Translations under genes and position numbers: made by a program | Shown: piece by piece, positions 14,923 to 15,838 of the stretch | How the letters are laid out: the number at the start of each line of letters is the position of its first letter | Numbering within the stretch: position 1 is the first letter of the stretch | DNA from: DASXBA01 sp046729895 | GTDB lineage: Bacteria > Actinomycetota > Thermoleophilia > Solirubrobacterales > Thermoleophilaceae | Length of the DNA: 15,838 bases | Direction of reading: 5' to 3' | NCBI GenBank assembly: GCA_046729895.1 | Contig: JBKPHP010000217.1 | Span: 1 to 15,838 of the forward strand | The notes under the pieces: model-generated | The model's database searches: none | Seen by the model: only the letters and a program-made list of their open reading frames with translations | What the model was told of the DNA's origin: nothing

Positions 14923-14956
14923 TTCTCGGCCATCCGATCGTGCGAACCTGCGCGGG

Positions 14957-15170
14957 GTGAGAAACGTGCTGGTTGCGTACGACGGCTCCGAGGCCGCGCG
15001 CCGGGCGCTTGCACACGCTGTCGATCTCGCCCGCCCCGAGGACCGCCTGACGGTCGTCAACGTAATGCCCGAGCCGGGTGTCAGCGCCCGCATCGGTGCA
15101 CCCGGCGAGCAGCTTCGACAGCAGCAGCTACTCGACGACGCCCGGCGGCTTTCTTGCGGAGCGCGGCTTG
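14957..15170 (+). pseudogene. UspA-like universal stress protein, 3' truncated
   Basis: From GTG 14957 the frame reads VRNVLVAYDGSEAARRALAH AVDLA, then RLTVVNVMPEPGVSARIGAP and LLDDARRL: the first beta strand with the DGS element, first helix and second strand of a UspA domain. One extra T in the TTT at about 15150-15152 throws it out of frame; skipping it gives LLAERGL, as expected in the family. Homology ends at about 15170, where the sequence becomes the antisense of the stress-gene fragment. So only about 70 of the usual ~140 residues remain, without the C-terminal GxxG-9x-G ATP site. It is divergent from the copy B operon and shares the half-site element with it. Confidence 0.8.
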
Positions 15171-15253
15171 GCCTCCTTAATCTCCTCCTTCTTCTTGGCG
15201 GCCGCTTCGCGCGCCTGGTTGCTGCGTTGCCTCAGGTTGTCCTTGACGGCCAT
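15128..15253 (-). pseudogene. Truncated 5' copy of the general stress gene
   Basis: ATG 15253 opens a 41-codon frame: MAVKDNLRQRSNQAREAAAK, then KKEEIKEA, followed by KPRSARKPPGVVE and stop. The first 28 residues are the same basic extension as in the stress protein at 13761 (four base differences in 84 bp). The last 13 residues are simply the antisense of the UspA remnant. GGGGAG precedes the ATG. It retains its own upstream element (copy C), so it was once an independently transcribed paralogue. It may still express a short basic peptide, but the glycine-zipper domain is gone. Confidence 0.75.
15170..15253 (-). repeat. 84-bp repeat of 13678-13761
   Basis: Partner of the repeat at 13678-13761. 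Its left end (about 15170) coincides exactly with the end of UspA homology on the other strand, so it marks a rearrangement breakpoint. Confidence 0.85.
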
Positions 15254-15304
15254 TGCTCTCCCCTTCCCTTGCGTGCGAGCTGCCCCGAGCCTGAGGGATG
15301 ACGG

Positions 15305-15333
15305 GGTGAGCGGTCGTCACCAATTCCTGGTGA
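15305..15333. promoter_or_regulatory. Three-half-site element, copy C (co-varied)
   Basis: GGTGA (15305), TCACC (15317) and GGTGA (15329), again 12 bp apart. Relative to copies A and B every half-site carries the matching A/T to G/C change, so all pairings are kept. The flank GAGGGAYGAC and the bases GTCGTCA between half-sites are also shared. It lies about 52 bp before the 15253 start and 38 bp before GTG 15371. Confidence 0.6.
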
Positions 15334-15370
15334 TCTTTAACGACTAAGCCGGACTGGTGAGGCGCGGTCC

Positions 15371-15838
15371 GTGCGCGTGTCCGCGGCCGCGGTCGCCAGC
15401 CCGTGGTCACGTCTTGCGCTGCCCCTAGTCTGCCTGACCATCGCCGAGGTGCTCTTCGGTTTCAACCATGCCGAGCGCGAGCGCGTCATCGCGCTGCGCG
15501 AGCAGGACCGCTTCTTCTGGCTCGACATCTCGCTGAGTGAGACGAGCCGTGACGATCTCGTCGAGGCCCTCGGCATTCCCGACGGCGCCGTCAGGGCCCT
15601 TTGGGGCGGCGACGCCAATGTCCCGCAGGCGTTCTCCGCCGACGGGGAGTCGGTCGTCTTCGCGCTCCGGTGCTACGCCGGGTCGGATACTGCGGCCGCC
15701 GGAGGGGCGCACCGCCTACGGCCCCTCCGCGTCCAGGTCCTCGTCACCGGCGAGTATCTGTTGACGCTTCATGAGGAGGACGTCTCGCTGCCTGCAGCTC
15801 TCGGTCTCGAGCTGCCGGAGGAGCGGAGCAGGCGCTAC
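15371..15838 (+). CDS. CorA-like Mg2+ transporter family protein, N-terminal part (runs off window)
   Basis: 156 codons, open to the window edge. From about residue 27 it matches the soluble N-terminal domain of CorA-type channels: VLFGFNHAERERVIALREQD, FFWLDISLSET, LVEALGIPDGAVRAL, a strand SVVFALRCY, and RPLRVQVLVTGEYLLTLHEE, equivalent to the conserved HVFVGPDFVVTVRH strand. The two membrane helices and the GMN motif would lie beyond the window, so Mg2+ transport is unproven; Zn2+ efflux (ZntB-like) is an alternative. GTG 15371 is chosen because GGTGAGG lies 8 nt upstream; GTG 15449 would start right at the domain. Copy C of the half-site element lies 38 bp upstream. Confidence 0.7.
   Translation, partial: MRVSAAAVASPWSRLALPLVCLTIAEVLFGFNHAERERVIALREQDRFFWLDISLSETSRDDLVEALGIPDGAVRALWGGDANVPQAFSADGESVVFALRCYAGSDTAAAGGAHRLRPLRVQVLVTGEYLLTLHEEDVSLPAALGLELPEERSRRY

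Larger units (their letters stand above)
13794..14923 (-). repeat. Duplicated stress cassette, copy B
   Basis: Second copy of the leader/coiled-coil/DUF308 unit (copy A is 7983-9111). It keeps both genes intact and is followed by the general stress gene at 13761, which copy A lacks. Beyond 14923 the sequence passes into the UspA promoter region. Confidence 0.9.

Noticed and set aside
15128..15253. CsbD-like small stress protein
   Set aside because: The Lys/Arg/Ala composition is suggestive, but the sequence is the N-terminal extension of the general stress paralogue and lacks the CsbD pattern.
14957..15301. Full-length UspA from GTG 14957 to the end of the open frame
   Set aside because: After about residue 65 the frame is out of register, then antisense to the stress-gene repeat, giving a Leu-rich artefact. 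Only the N-terminal part is UspA.

Overview
The window is very GC-rich, with G/C-biased third codon positions, frequent GTG starts and AGGAGG-type ribosome binding sites. Its gene families (LAL-type LuxR regulator, GH15 glucoside hydrolase, amphi-Trp protein, glycine-zipper general stress protein, HdeD/DUF308 proteins, UspA, CorA) fit a soil or environmental actinobacterium, perhaps of the Thermoleophilia/Solirubrobacterales type. That placement is inferred from gene content; no rRNA or marker gene is present.

Layout. Bases 1-431 hold no gene I can defend. The left part reads on the + strand: a small DUF2283 protein (432-713), an NRAMP-fold transporter with the signature of the NRAMP-related magnesium transporters (931-2214), a large ATP-binding LuxR regulator (2306-5002), an AI-2E family membrane protein (5066-6169), an FAD oxidoreductase of the sulfide:quinone-reductase type broken by one frameshift (6297-7606), and a coupled amphi-Trp protein (7603-7839). 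A strong hairpin at 7925-7962 separates this block from a mainly minus-strand block.

The minus-strand block (7983-15253) is a mosaic of stress genes and debris. A two-gene cassette (coiled-coil protein, then HdeD/DUF308 membrane protein) occurs twice, at 7983-9033 and 13794-14845. Its 78-nt leader is conserved with one mismatch, better than the coding part. Copy B is followed by a glycine-zipper general stress protein (frameshifted). Between the copies lie a GH15 hydrolase, a YihY/BrkB-like membrane protein, a SHOCT fragment, a probable IS982 transposase remnant and an AI-2E pseudogene with its middle deleted. On the right, a truncated UspA gene and a truncated copy of the stress-protein gene meet tail to tail, and the N-terminus of a CorA-type protein runs off the window edge.

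The most interesting signal is a short element found three times (9082-9110, 14894-14922, 15305-15333), upstream of the three minus-strand gene units. It has three half-sites in alternating orientation, spaced exactly 12 bp apart. In the third copy all three half-sites change together (GATGA/TCATC/GATGA to GGTGA/TCACC/GGTGA). Two copies lie about 35-38 bp before + strand starts (UspA, CorA), so the element may act in both directions and define a small stress/ion regulon. The coiled-coil gene leader can also fold its Shine-Dalgarno sequence into a perfect 8-bp stem in copy A, and the single leader mismatch falls in that stem in copy B.

Four genes carry single-base frameshifts, several at short homopolymers. 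This could be real decay or indel errors in a draft assembly, so the 'pseudogene' calls for the oxidoreductase, DUF308 copy A and the stress protein are conditional.
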